Assembly: GCF_025847235.1 (NCBI RefSeq)
Contig: NZ_JAOZEW010000023.1
Coordinates: forward strand, 45,493 to 109,492
From: Flavobacterium shii
GTDB taxonomy: Bacteria; Bacteroidota; Bacteroidia; Flavobacteriales; Flavobacteriaceae
Direction: 5' to 3'
DNA length: 64,000 nucleotides
In this document: positions 34,970 through 43,309 of the stretch, in pieces
Layout: every line of letters starts with the position of its first letter
How positions within the stretch are numbered: the stretch's first letter is position 1
The notes under the pieces: model-generated
Database searches by the model: none
What the model was told of the DNA's origin: nothing
The model's input: the letters and a program-made list of their open reading frames with translations, nothing else
Position numbers and translations under genes: made by a program

Positions 34970-36457
34970 TTATTTCAGCACAAACCATTCCTTTACTTCT
35001 TCGGCAATGTTTTCTTCTTGTATAATACTCTCAAATTCATTGGTAGAATGGTTATGCCTATAATCCTTTTGCCATTCCTTATGATTTAAAACTACTTTTT
35101 GTATAGCATCACAGATAAACACGACCTCATCATTTGTCATTATAGGATGTAAGGATAAACGAACCCATCCTGGTTTATTACTCTGATCTTTCAGAAGAAG
35201 TTTATCTGTAAATTCCCTAGACTTTTCTTCATCAATATCAAATAAATAGTGGGCATACGTACTTGCACATGACCAACCACCTCGAACCTGAATTCCGAAT
35301 CGATCGTTTAAAAGTCTAACAATTAAATTATAATGAATGTCTTCAACTATGAAAGAAACACAACCTATTCGATCCGTTGTAATATTGCCTAAAATTGATA
35401 ATCCTGCTATCTTTTTAAACTCGGAATAACAAATATCTAATAATTCTTTTTCTCGGTTTTTAATATTTTCAATTCCCATTTTATCTTTCAGTTCCAGAGA
35501 CAAAGCTGTTCTTATAACCTGTAAAAATCCGGGAGTTCCGCCATCTTCTTTAACTTCGATTACATTGCTGTACAAATATTTCCCCCAAGGATTAGTCCAT
35601 TTTACATTTCCTCCTCCGGGGTTATCCGGAATACTAGTTTTATATAATTTTTCATTAAAAACCAAAATACCGGATGTTCCTGGTCCTCCCAAGAATTTAT
35701 GTGGCGAAAAGAAAATTGCATCCAATTGTTCTTCTGGATTTTTGGGATGCATATCTATTTGAACATAAGGTGCTGAAGCAGCAAAATCGACAAAACAAAA
35801 CCCATTATTTTTATGCATTATTTTTGCCAATTCATGATAAGGAGTAATGATTCCCGTAACATTCGAAGAAGCAGTAAACGAACCTATCTTTAAAGTCCTG
35901 TCTGAGTATTTTTTTATTACTTCCGAAAGTATCTTTGGGCTAACCAAATTATTTTCATCAGGCGGTAAAACCACCACATCAGCATTGGTTTCATACCAGG
36001 AAACCTGATTGGAGTGATGCTCCATATGTGTAATAAAAACCACTGGTCGATCAATGTCATGAGTTATTTTACCATTTAACTTACGTAAATCCATAATACG
36101 CTGCAGTTTGGATATCGCAGCGGTCATTCCGGTTCCTGTAGCAACCAAAACGTCCGATTCATTGGCATTTACATGAGTCTTAATTAAATCCCTGGCATAC
36201 AGATACGCATAAGTTGAAGCTTTACCTGTCTGACTGGAAAATGAATGCGTATTGGCGATCATTGGACCTATTTTATTTAGCATAATTTCTTCGATCGGAA
36301 GATATAATCTTCCGCTTGCAATCCAATCGGCATAAAGCAACTTTTGTTTCCCATACACAGATTCAAAACTATGATTTACTCCAATTGTATTTTCTCTAAA
36401 CTTTGAAAAATAGTCTTCTAATTGACTTGGTTTTATTTTGTTTTCAATAGCATTCAT
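34970..36457 (-). CDS. Class V PLP enzyme, cysteine-desulfurase-like
   Basis: 495 residues. Fold-type I, SufS-like landmarks: THMEHHSNQVSWYE (143–156) for the THMEHH PLP-stacking His, VDFAAS (Asp224), SPHKFLGGPG with Schiff-base Lys254, and VRGGWSCAST with Cys397 at the place of the SufS active cysteine (normally RxGHHCA). The extra ~40 residues at each end are unusual for SufS. Third gene after a SAM-I riboswitch, 16 bases after the amino-acid permease, so a sulfur amino acid is the expected substrate. It is distinct from a housekeeping SufS, which would sit in a suf operon. Confidence 0.85.
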   Translation of the reverse strand: MNAIENKIKPSQLEDYFSKFRENTIGVNHSFESVYGKQKLLYADWIASGRLYLPIEEIMLNKIGPMIANTHSFSSQTGKASTYAYLYARDLIKTHVNANESDVLVATGTGMTAAISKLQRIMDLRKLNGKITHDIDRPVVFITHMEHHSNQVSWYETNADVVVLPPDENNLVSPKILSEVIKKYSDRTLKIGSFTASSNVTGIITPYHELAKIMHKNNGFCFVDFAASAPYVQIDMHPKNPEEQLDAIFFSPHKFLGGPGTSGILVFNEKLYKTSIPDNPGGGNVKWTNPWGKYLYSNVIEVKEDGGTPGFLQVIRTALSLELKDKMGIENIKNREKELLDICYSEFKKIAGLSILGNITTDRIGCVSFIVEDIHYNLIVRLLNDRFGIQVRGGWSCASTYAHYLFDIDEEKSREFTDKLLLKDQSNKPGWVRLSLHPIMTNDEVVFICDAIQKVVLNHKEWQKDYRHNHSTNEFESIIQEENIAEEVKEWFVLK

Positions 36458-36473
36458 TTCCCTATCATTTTAA

Positions 36474-37934
36474 TTATTTCTTTAACTGCTCATTTTCTTT
36501 TCTTAATTTACTATGTCGTTTTCCGTAAAGGAAATAAAACACGATACCAATTGCCATCCAGATAAATAGGCGCTCCCAGCTTTCCAGAGGAAGTCCTGTC
36601 ATAAGGAATACACATACTCCAATACCTAAAATCGGCACGAATGGTACAAACGGTACTTTGAAACCTCGTTTTACATCTGGACTTGTTTTTCTTAGGATAA
36701 TAATCCCTAATGAAACAAGCGAAAAAGCGAAAAGTGTACCAATGCTTACCATATGTCCCAAATCTGAAATGGGTACAAAACCAGCCAGAATACTCACAAA
36801 TACCATAAAGAAAAGATTACTCTTCCATGGTGTCTTGAACTTACTGTGTATGTCACTGAAAAAAGAAGGTAAAAGTCCATCTTTGGACATGCTGTAAAAA
36901 ACTCTAGACTGTCCCATAAGCATCACAAGGATTACAGAGGTATACCCCGCCAGAATTGCAATAATTAAAGCGCTGTTTAAAAAATGATACCCCGTAACAG
37001 CAAAGGCAGTTGCAGCTGGACTCGCATCTCCAATAAAAGTTTTATAAGAAACCATTCCTGTCATTACATAAGAAAAGGCAACATATAAAACAGTCGCTAC
37101 CAGAAGCGAACCAATTATTCCGATAGGCATATCTTTTTGTGGATTCTTAGATTCCTGAGCTGCTGTTGAGACCGCATCAAACCCTATAAACCCAAAGAAT
37201 ACCACAGCGGCACCTCTAACTATTCCCGACCAGCCAAAATGACCAAACTCTCCGGTATTTTCAGGAATAAAAGGATGATAATTCTCCTCTTGAATAAATG
37301 ACCAGCCTAAAACAATAAAAAGAACAATTACACTCAGCTTTAGTAACACCAGGAAATTATTCATCGTTGCCGATTCTTTGGTCCCTTTTGCAAGTACAAG
37401 AGAAAGTAAAGCAACAATAACTATTGCAGGCAGATTAACAATTCCGCCACTTAGAGTTGTTCCATCTGCCAGCTTTACCGGATCGAATGGGGAACTTGTT
37501 AATTCCGGAGGAAGATTAATATGGAGATGCGTCAATAATTTTGTAGCATAACTGGACCAGCTTACCGCAACAGTAGCAGAAGCAAGCGCATATTCGAGAA
37601 CCAAATCCCATCCTATTATCCATGCCATAAACTCTCCCATCGTAGCATACGTATAGGTATAAGCCGAACCTGCTACAGGAATCATTGATGCATATTCTGC
37701 GTAACATAAAGCACAAAAAGCGCAGGCAACCGCTGCAAGAATAAACGAAAGAATAACTGCAGGACCAGCATTTTCGGCAGCTACAATACCCGTAAGAGAA
37801 AATATTCCCGCTCCTACTATTGCACCAATTCCTAGTGCTACAAGGTTTATTGGTCCTAATGAACGCTTTAATCCTGCTCCATCATTTTTCTCATTCTCGG
37901 AGATCAGGCTTTCTATAGATTTTTTAAATAACAT
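36474..37934 (-). CDS. APC family amino-acid permease
   Basis: 486 residues with about 12–13 membrane helices. GAIVGAGIFSLTGIVAAENA is the APC helix-1 signature, followed by CYAEYASMIPVAGSAYTYTY. The overall length and helix pattern are those of the cationic-amino-acid-type (YfnA/CAT) group. It lies between the TlpA-like and PLP-enzyme genes downstream of a SAM-I riboswitch, so import of methionine, cysteine or a related compound is likelier than of basic amino acids. That substrate is inferred from control, not from residues. Confidence 0.9.
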   Translation of the reverse strand: MLFKKSIESLISENEKNDGAGLKRSLGPINLVALGIGAIVGAGIFSLTGIVAAENAGPAVILSFILAAVACAFCALCYAEYASMIPVAGSAYTYTYATMGEFMAWIIGWDLVLEYALASATVAVSWSSYATKLLTHLHINLPPELTSSPFDPVKLADGTTLSGGIVNLPAIVIVALLSLVLAKGTKESATMNNFLVLLKLSVIVLFIVLGWSFIQEENYHPFIPENTGEFGHFGWSGIVRGAAVVFFGFIGFDAVSTAAQESKNPQKDMPIGIIGSLLVATVLYVAFSYVMTGMVSYKTFIGDASPAATAFAVTGYHFLNSALIIAILAGYTSVILVMLMGQSRVFYSMSKDGLLPSFFSDIHSKFKTPWKSNLFFMVFVSILAGFVPISDLGHMVSIGTLFAFSLVSLGIIILRKTSPDVKRGFKVPFVPFVPILGIGVCVFLMTGLPLESWERLFIWMAIGIVFYFLYGKRHSKLRKENEQLKK

Positions 37935-37978
37935 AATTTTATTGCTAAGAGTAAACTATTTGTTTGGCTACTGGGATC

Positions 37979-38965
37979 TTATTTATTTAAAAGTGATTTA
38001 AGTGTAGTCTCCAGTTCTTCGCCATGAAGATTTCTTGCAACGATTATCCCTTTTGAATCTACCAGATAATTTGCCGGAATCGCTCTTACACCATATAATT
38101 TGGCTATTTCGCTATTCCAAAATTTAAGATCCGAAATATGTAACCAGTTTAAGTCATCGTCTTTAATTCCTTTAACCCAGCTTTCTTTCTTTTTATCCAA
38201 AGAAATTCCGATTATATTAAATCCTTTATCATGATACTGTTTATAGGCAGCAACAATATTTGGATTTTCTTTTCTACATGGTCCGCACCAAGACGCCCAA
38301 AAATCAATCAATGTATATCCCTTAAGATTTTCCGAAAGACGAACAGATTTTTCCTCTGCATCTTTACCTATAAAATCCGGTGCCTTTTTACCAACAGCCA
38401 ATCCGTTTAAAACCGTTACCAATTCCTTAAGTTCTTTAACGTAAGTTGTAGTAGCCAAACTTTTATCAAGCAATGCAATGTTTTGAGTTATTTGTTCGGG
38501 AGTTAATCTGTAAGACCAGTTTCTATATAATACATAAGCCGAAACAATAGAAGTTGGGTGTTCGGTTATGAATTTACTAATCTCTACGTTCTCCGTCTTT
38601 TTATAAGTATTAAATAAATCCTGAGATGCCGAACCTTCTACAACAGAATTGTTGTAATATTTTACTGGGCTCAGTTTTACCGTAATTGGTCCTTTTTCTA
38701 GAAATATGTACAGCGGACTATTAGCCGTGTTAAAACTAAGACCATAAAGTTCCGGAAGTTTTACTTTTGTTTTAAAATTGAAATTCCCATCTACAACCTT
38801 AACAGAATCTATGGTGGTGAACATCTTGTTATGGAATTTTTGCAGATAAACATATTTGGCAACAGTATCTACAACTGTTCCTTTTAACTGCACATTTGTA
38901 TCTTGCTGTGCTTGAGCTGCTGTTGCTCCAAGGCAAAGCGTAAGAAATAATACGATTTTTTTCAT
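37979..38965 (-). CDS. TlpA-like thiol-disulfide protein with DUF4369 domain
   Basis: 328 residues: signal peptide (MKKIVLFLTLCLGATAAQAQ), an N-terminal DUF4369-type beta domain (LKGTVVDTVAKYVYLQKFHN), a helical linker, and a C-terminal thioredoxin domain with LIDFWASWCGPCRKEN (redox cysteines near residue 225) and the cis-proline segment GVRAIPANYLV. It would reduce or oxidise thiols in the periplasm. First full gene after the SAM-I riboswitch, 44 bases before the permease gene. Confidence 0.9.
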   Translation of the reverse strand: MKKIVLFLTLCLGATAAQAQQDTNVQLKGTVVDTVAKYVYLQKFHNKMFTTIDSVKVVDGNFNFKTKVKLPELYGLSFNTANSPLYIFLEKGPITVKLSPVKYYNNSVVEGSASQDLFNTYKKTENVEISKFITEHPTSIVSAYVLYRNWSYRLTPEQITQNIALLDKSLATTTYVKELKELVTVLNGLAVGKKAPDFIGKDAEEKSVRLSENLKGYTLIDFWASWCGPCRKENPNIVAAYKQYHDKGFNIIGISLDKKKESWVKGIKDDDLNWLHISDLKFWNSEIAKLYGVRAIPANYLVDSKGIIVARNLHGEELETTLKSLLNK

Positions 38966-39060
38966 TATAATTTGTTTTAAAATTGGACATAGTTATTCCT
39001 GGGTCAGTTTTGAGATGACCTATAGCAAATGCTATTTAAATGGAATTGGTATTTATAAAG

Positions 39061-39159
39061 TTAGCGGCTACGCATTCGGAAAACTAAGATTTCTTTTTCT
39101 TCGAAAGGCAGGTTATTTTTTTTAGAATGGACACACAAAGGGACTAACTCAGTTTTCAT
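39061..39159 (-). CDS. 32-residue ORF in the SAM riboswitch leader
   Basis: ATG 39159 to TAA 39061 encodes MKTELVPLCVHSKKN, then NLPFEEKEILVFRMRSR. It sits between the riboswitch (ends 39222) and the TlpA-like gene (starts 38965), in the same direction. Its composition (charged, ordered, with a plausible amphipathic C-terminal helix) looks more like a real peptide than chance, but a length of 32 makes chance possible. It may be a leader peptide or a small protein. Two hairpins follow it, GGTCA/TGACC (39002–39020) and ATAGCA/TGCTAT (39022–39035). Confidence 0.4.
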   Translation of the reverse strand: MKTELVPLCVHSKKNNLPFEEKEILVFRMRSR

Positions 39160-39221
39160 TGTAATCAGTAAAAAGGTTTAAAAATACGATGTAACTTATT
39201 CAGATTTTCCAAGGAAATCTT

Positions 39222-39321
39222 TCTTATCTGTCCGCCGTAGCAGAAGGATTTAGCACCTTATTGGGTAACAGGTTGCTAAGACATCATAGGGCCTACTCCC
39301 TCAGTCTTTCTGGATAAGTTA
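39222..39321 (-). ncRNA. SAM-I (S-box) riboswitch
   Basis: On the minus strand the conserved S-box parts occur in order: P1 strand CTTATCC (from 39318), AGACTGAGGGA, GGCCC followed by TATGATGTCTTAGCAACC, GGTGCTAAATCC and the closing P1 strand AGATAAG (to 39223). It binds S-adenosylmethionine and normally switches off sulfur amino-acid genes. Just after P1 an AATAAGTTA word (39193–39201) can pair with the 5' P1 strand TAACTTATT-like sequence, a possible competing structure. A -7-like TATATTTG lies at 39351–39344. Downstream are the 32-codon ORF, the TlpA-like gene, the permease and the PLP enzyme. Confidence 0.92.
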
Positions 39322-39532
39322 TGCAGCTTTTTTTTTGCTTCTGCAAATATATATAAATTCTACCAAATTAGTATAGTTTAAAATTATTATTTTTTAAAAA
39401 CTGATAAATTAGTAGAAAGATCACTTATTTTAAGACTGTTTTTCTTGCACTTACAGGCTATTAAGTTCTTAATATTAAAAAAAAGATGTGTATTTCAAAT
39501 TTCGATAACTCAAAAAAACTGCTCTATAACAA

Positions 39533-39558
39533 ATTATGGCGCCAAATAGCGCCATAAT
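39533..39558 (-). terminator. Hairpin after the sugar dehydrogenase gene
   Basis: A perfect 10-bp stem, ATTATGGCGC (39533–39542) with GCGCCATAAT (39549–39558), 6-base loop, 35 bases past the gene stop. The T tract on the minus strand is short, so termination is likely but not certain. Confidence 0.6.
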
Positions 39559-39592
39559 AATTCGTGTTTTATATAAAAAGAGATGTGTATAA

Positions 39593-40819
39593 TTATTCCT
39601 TATCAATTTTATACAACTTACCTCCATCTGTAATAGCGTATAGAGCGCCATCATTTCCTTGTGTAATATCTCTAAATCGCTGGTTTTCCTGAGCAAGAAG
39701 TCTTTCTTCGCCCACAACACGATTATTTTCTATGGCAAGACGTACAATATGCATTCCGCTTAAAGCGCCTATAAAAAGATTATTTTGCCATTCCGGAACA
39801 CGATTCCCAGTATAAAAAGTCATACCACTTGGTGAAACCACAGGATCCCAATAGTAAACAGGCTGCTCCATCCCATCTTGTTGCTGAATTCCAGCACCGA
39901 TTTTTTCTCCACTATATTCAATGCCATAAGTAATAACTGGCCATCCATAATTAAATCCAGGTTTTAAGCGGTTAATTTCGTCACCTCCGCGTGGTCCATG
40001 CTCGGCAAGCCAAATTTCACCTGTAACAGGATGAGATGCCAATCCTTGCGGGTTTCTATGTCCATAAGTATACAATTCCGGCAATGCACCTGCTTGACTA
40101 AAAGTAGGATTTCCAGATGCCGGTTGTCCATCTTTTGTAATTCTAACAACTTTTCCTAAACCAGCGGTAAGTGATTGTGCCAATGGTCGGGTTTCAAGCA
40201 CAGAACGTTCTCCTGTACTAACTACAAGAGTACCTGTCTTGTCAAAAAGTATGCGCCCTCCATAATGTAGCGTACTGGCATTGGCAGGATTAGCGCGATA
40301 AATTACAGTTGCTCCTTCTATCGTTTTCTCATCGGTGGATAATCTTCCTTTGGCAACAGCCGTATTATTTCCTCCTCCTGCTGCTTCCGAAAAAACCCAA
40401 TAAATCATACGATTTGTAGCATATTCAGGATCCAGACATAAACCTAATAAACCTCCCTGACCTGCAGCATTAACAGCTGGAATACCTGTAATTGGACTGC
40501 TCACTGCTCCTGCTGTAGTAACAATGCGCATAATGCCCGCTTTTTCTGTAATTAATAATCTGCCGTCTGGAAGACTTTTTACTCCCCAAGGACTAGTCAA
40601 ACCAGAAGTAATAACAGCTGCCTGAAAGCTTGTATTTGTCTTTAACCCATCGATACGGGTTTGTCCTGCAAATGCAGGTTTATAAGTTGTATTTGCTGCA
40701 TTACCTTCTACCGGATTGGTTACTGTACCAGGATTGGTATTGACATCTTTATCACTCGAACAACTAAATAGGGTAAAAAGCGCACTCGATAGAATGGCAA
40801 TGTGGTTTGTATTTCTCAT
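39593..40819 (-). CDS. PQQ-dependent sugar dehydrogenase lipoprotein
   Basis: 408 residues. Signal with lipobox LFSC-S, then the six-bladed propeller of the soluble glucose/sorbosone dehydrogenase family: LTSPWGVKSLPDGRLLITEK, GLLGLCLDPEYATNRMIYWV, GRILFDKTGTLVVSTGER, YTYGHRNPQGLASHPVTGEI, WLAEHGPRGGDEINRLKPGF. The H-G-P-R-G-G-D-E-I stretch carries PQQ/metal contacts in this family. It would oxidise sugars outside the inner membrane if PQQ is supplied. A single-gene unit. Confidence 0.92.
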   Translation of the reverse strand: MRNTNHIAILSSALFTLFSCSSDKDVNTNPGTVTNPVEGNAANTTYKPAFAGQTRIDGLKTNTSFQAAVITSGLTSPWGVKSLPDGRLLITEKAGIMRIVTTAGAVSSPITGIPAVNAAGQGGLLGLCLDPEYATNRMIYWVFSEAAGGGNNTAVAKGRLSTDEKTIEGATVIYRANPANASTLHYGGRILFDKTGTLVVSTGERSVLETRPLAQSLTAGLGKVVRITKDGQPASGNPTFSQAGALPELYTYGHRNPQGLASHPVTGEIWLAEHGPRGGDEINRLKPGFNYGWPVITYGIEYSGEKIGAGIQQQDGMEQPVYYWDPVVSPSGMTFYTGNRVPEWQNNLFIGALSGMHIVRLAIENNRVVGEERLLAQENQRFRDITQGNDGALYAITDGGKLYKIDKE

Positions 40820-41067
40820 AATTTGGGAATTAAAAAAGGGTTATAAAATTTACGTATTTTTTCATACAACATAATAAATCAACCAATTACAACAAAAATG
40901 TAAATTTAAAATCGGAAAAAGTTATATAATTAATCCGAAAAGTTATACAATTATACACAATCTTAACATGGATGAAATTTTAAATTAAAAATAAAATAAA
41001 TAAAGATCGAACTAACAAAAAAGATTGAATTCGCATATTAATAGTCCTCTCCAATAAAAGAGAAATA
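40820..41067. other. Divergent intergenic region
   Basis: AT-rich spacer between the sugar dehydrogenase and a Crp-like gene. Apart from the promoter at 41068–41098 I see no gene, repeat or RNA structure in it. Confidence 0.5.
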
Positions 41068-41098
41068 TTGTGAGACCTTCTAAATTATTCTACCTTTA
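41068..41098 (+). promoter_or_regulatory. Promoter of the Crp-like gene
   Basis: TTG (41068–41070), 20-base spacer and TACCTTTA (41091–41098; 7 of 8 to TAnnTTTG). The predicted start is about 18 bases before ATG 41123. Confidence 0.5.
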
Positions 41099-41122
41099 TC
41101 CTTGCATTAAAAAAAGATAAAA

Positions 41123-41698
41123 ATGTCTGATAATTTTCAAAAATATGGCAGCCTGTTTCAAGTAGACGCGGAACATTTTGACGAGTTTTTTTCTCAACTA
41201 AAAAGTATTACACTTGAAAAATCCGAGTTCTTTTTACAACAAGAAGGAAAATGTGAATATATTGGTTTTGTTAAAAATGGAACCTTGAGAAGTTTTCACA
41301 ATAACGAAAATGGTAATGACATAAGCTTTAATTTTCATTTTAATAATCAGTTCTTTACGGATTATGAAAGCTTACTATTTGACAAAAAATCAAAATTAAA
41401 CATTCAGGCAATTCACAAATCAGAGCTATTTTTATTGCATAAAGATGATTTAAAAAAATTATATACTAAAGGAATCTATTGGCAGGAATTCGGCCGAAAA
41501 ACAAAAGAAAAATTATATCTGGATGCAAAAAAAAGAATAGAGGATTTATTATACTACTCCCCCGAACAGCGATATACGAATTTATTAAAAGAAAGCCCTT
41601 TAATTTTTCAAGAAGTCCACCAAAAACACATTGCAAGCTATCTGGGTATAACGCCGCAATCTCTTAGTCGGATAAGAAAAAGAATTTTCATTAGTTAA
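41123..41698 (+). CDS. Crp/Fnr family regulator
   Basis: 191 residues, the same short Bacteroidota Crp subgroup as the protein at 33483–34064. The beta roll includes FFLQQEGKCEYIGFVKNGTL and FHFNNQFFTDYESLLF; the C-terminal HTH is KHIASYLGITPQSLSRIRKR. It is followed by an alpha/beta hydrolase gene that has its own -7-like element, and probably controls it. Confidence 0.9.
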   Translation: MSDNFQKYGSLFQVDAEHFDEFFSQLKSITLEKSEFFLQQEGKCEYIGFVKNGTLRSFHNNENGNDISFNFHFNNQFFTDYESLLFDKKSKLNIQAIHKSELFLLHKDDLKKLYTKGIYWQEFGRKTKEKLYLDAKKRIEDLLYYSPEQRYTNLLKESPLIFQEVHQKHIASYLGITPQSLSRIRKRIFIS

Positions 41699-41730
41699 CT
41701 TAAGTGAACGCCTATTGAATCTCAAGTGGA

Positions 41731-41738
41731 TAAATTTG
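41731..41738 (+). promoter_or_regulatory. -7 element before the hydrolase gene
   Basis: TAAATTTG fits TAnnTTTG exactly, 28 bases before ATG 41767. No TTG lies at the usual -33 distance (one is only 13 bases upstream), so an activator may be needed. Confidence 0.4.
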
Positions 41739-41766
41739 CCTTATCAAACAATTTAAAAATAAAAAT

Positions 41767-42456
41767 ATGGCAACAAAAGATTTAACCATTGTTTTGGTTC
41801 ATGGTGCATGGGGAGATGGCTCACACTGGAGACACGTAATTCCGGCATTGGTAAAAAGCGGTTATAAAGTGCGTAGCGTTCAAAATCCTTTAACCTCATT
41901 GCAAGATGACATTAATAAAACAACTGATCTAATTGATGCACAGGAGGGAAATGTACTATTGGTAGGACATTCATACGGTGGTGCTGTAATTTCGGGAGCA
42001 GGAAATCATGATAAAGTAGTAGGTTTAGTGTACATCGCAGCATTTGCACCAGATGCAGGAGAAAGTTTGGGAGGTCTCTTGGGGCGTAGAGCCAGTGCAG
42101 GCGGAGCCAGTATTTATCCCGACGCAAAAGGTTTTTTTTGGATTAAATACGATGAATTTCATAAATCATTCTGTCAAGATTTAGACGAAGAAAATGCCTT
42201 CGTAATGGCTTTATCTCAAAGACCTATACACGGACAATGTTTTGGAGATATCGCAGGCGAGCCAGCATGGAAAACAAAACCAAGTTGGTACCAGGTGTCC
42301 AATAACGACAATATGATCCCAACAGAAACAGAGAAAGAAATGGCGGAACGAATGAATCCTAAAAAAATCATATCTCTTGATGCAGGGCATATCTCTTTGG
42401 CATCACATCCAAAAGAAGTAGCCGAATTAATTCTGGAAGCAGCTGCAACTCTTTAA
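41767..42456 (+). CDS. Alpha/beta hydrolase
   Basis: 229 residues. VLVHGAWGDGSHWRHVIPAL is the oxyanion-hole HG motif, GHSYGGAVI holds the nucleophile Ser, and DAGHISLASHP gives the catalytic His. This is the family of small esterases and dehydrochlorinase-like hydrolases annotated broadly as alpha/beta hydrolases. Substrate unknown; no signal peptide, so cytoplasmic. Downstream of the Crp-like gene on the same strand. Confidence 0.9.
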   Translation: MATKDLTIVLVHGAWGDGSHWRHVIPALVKSGYKVRSVQNPLTSLQDDINKTTDLIDAQEGNVLLVGHSYGGAVISGAGNHDKVVGLVYIAAFAPDAGESLGGLLGRRASAGGASIYPDAKGFFWIKYDEFHKSFCQDLDEENAFVMALSQRPIHGQCFGDIAGEPAWKTKPSWYQVSNNDNMIPTETEKEMAERMNPKKIISLDAGHISLASHPKEVAELILEAAATL

Positions 42457-42465
42457 AACATACAA

Positions 42466-42497
42466 AAAACCGCTAATGTTATCAATTGGCGGTTTTA
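42466..42497 (+). terminator. Bidirectional terminator between convergent genes
   Basis: AAAACCGCTAAT (42466–42477) pairs with ATTGGCGGTTTT (42485–42496) over 12 positions with one G·U. T tracts follow on both strands, serving the hydrolase gene (plus) and the LytTR gene (minus). Confidence 0.8.
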
Positions 42498-42547
42498 TAT
42501 ATCAATTTTAAATTAAAAATAACAAAACGGTTAAAAAGTAATTCTCT

Positions 42548-43309
42548 TTAATAGGCAAGCCATGTTAGTAATTTGCTTCTCTTTTCCCTGCTTACTATAA
42601 TATTTCTATCAAATGCAATAAGCAGGTTGATTTTAAGTTTTCTTGGGAAGTAGTCTGTTGCATCTTCTATCGCATTACGATTCACAAGGAACTGCCTGTT
42701 CATCCTAAAAAAATCAAATCCTGCCTTATGTTCCAGTTCTTCAAGACTATCGGTCATGGTATACATTTTTCCGGAATGAGCATACATATACGTAATTTCA
42801 TTTTCGAGGTAAAACAGCGCTATCTTATCCAGAGTAAATGGTAAAAGTCTATCTCTATATTTTACCATTATTGTATTACTGTTATTTTTATTTCTTGCCG
42901 TTAATGTAGCCATAGCCGCTTCATACTTCAAGGCAATACTTCCAGCCATGACCTTTTGCATATTTTGGAATTTGAGAAGTGCTTTTTCCAATGATTCAAG
43001 GCTAAAAGGTTTTAGTATATATTCTATTCCGTTTACCCTGAAAGCATCGAGCGCATACTCATCAAACGCAGTGCAAAAAATTATAGGCACATCGATCGTT
43101 ATTACTTTTGCAATGTCAAAACTTAACCCATCACCTAATTGTATGTCACTAAAAATAAGATCCGGTTGCGGATTATCTGTAAAATAATCTATTGCTTCTT
43201 TAACAGAACTTAAAATGCATACAATTTCTACATCTGGTTTTATTTGTTTAAGATTGTCAACAAGCTCGTCTGCAACAAGCATTTCATCTTCAATAATTAT
43301 TATTTTCAT
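42548..43309 (-). CDS. LytTR family response regulator
   Basis: 253 residues: receiver domain (MKIIIIEDEMLVADEL, phospho-acceptor Asp55 in LIFSDIQLGDG, then FCTAFDEYALDAFRV and Lys in YILKPFS) and a C-terminal LytTR DNA-binding domain (KYRDRLLPFTLDKIALFYLE; GFDFFRMNRQFLVNRNAI). Pairs with the histidine kinase whose 3' end overlaps its start by 20 bases. The target genes are unknown; the nearest candidate is the outer-membrane barrel gene upstream. Confidence 0.94.
   Translation of the reverse strand: MKIIIIEDEMLVADELVDNLKQIKPDVEIVCILSSVKEAIDYFTDNPQPDLIFSDIQLGDGLSFDIAKVITIDVPIIFCTAFDEYALDAFRVNGIEYILKPFSLESLEKALLKFQNMQKVMAGSIALKYEAAMATLTARNKNNSNTIMVKYRDRLLPFTLDKIALFYLENEITYMYAHSGKMYTMTDSLEELEHKAGFDFFRMNRQFLVNRNAIEDATDYFPRKLKINLLIAFDRNIIVSREKRSKLLTWLAY

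Noticed and set aside
39344..39367. Full promoter for the riboswitch transcript (TTTG plus TATATTTG)
   Set aside because: The -7 box is exact, but the only nearby TTTG is 12 bases away instead of 17–23, so just the -7 element is mentioned.
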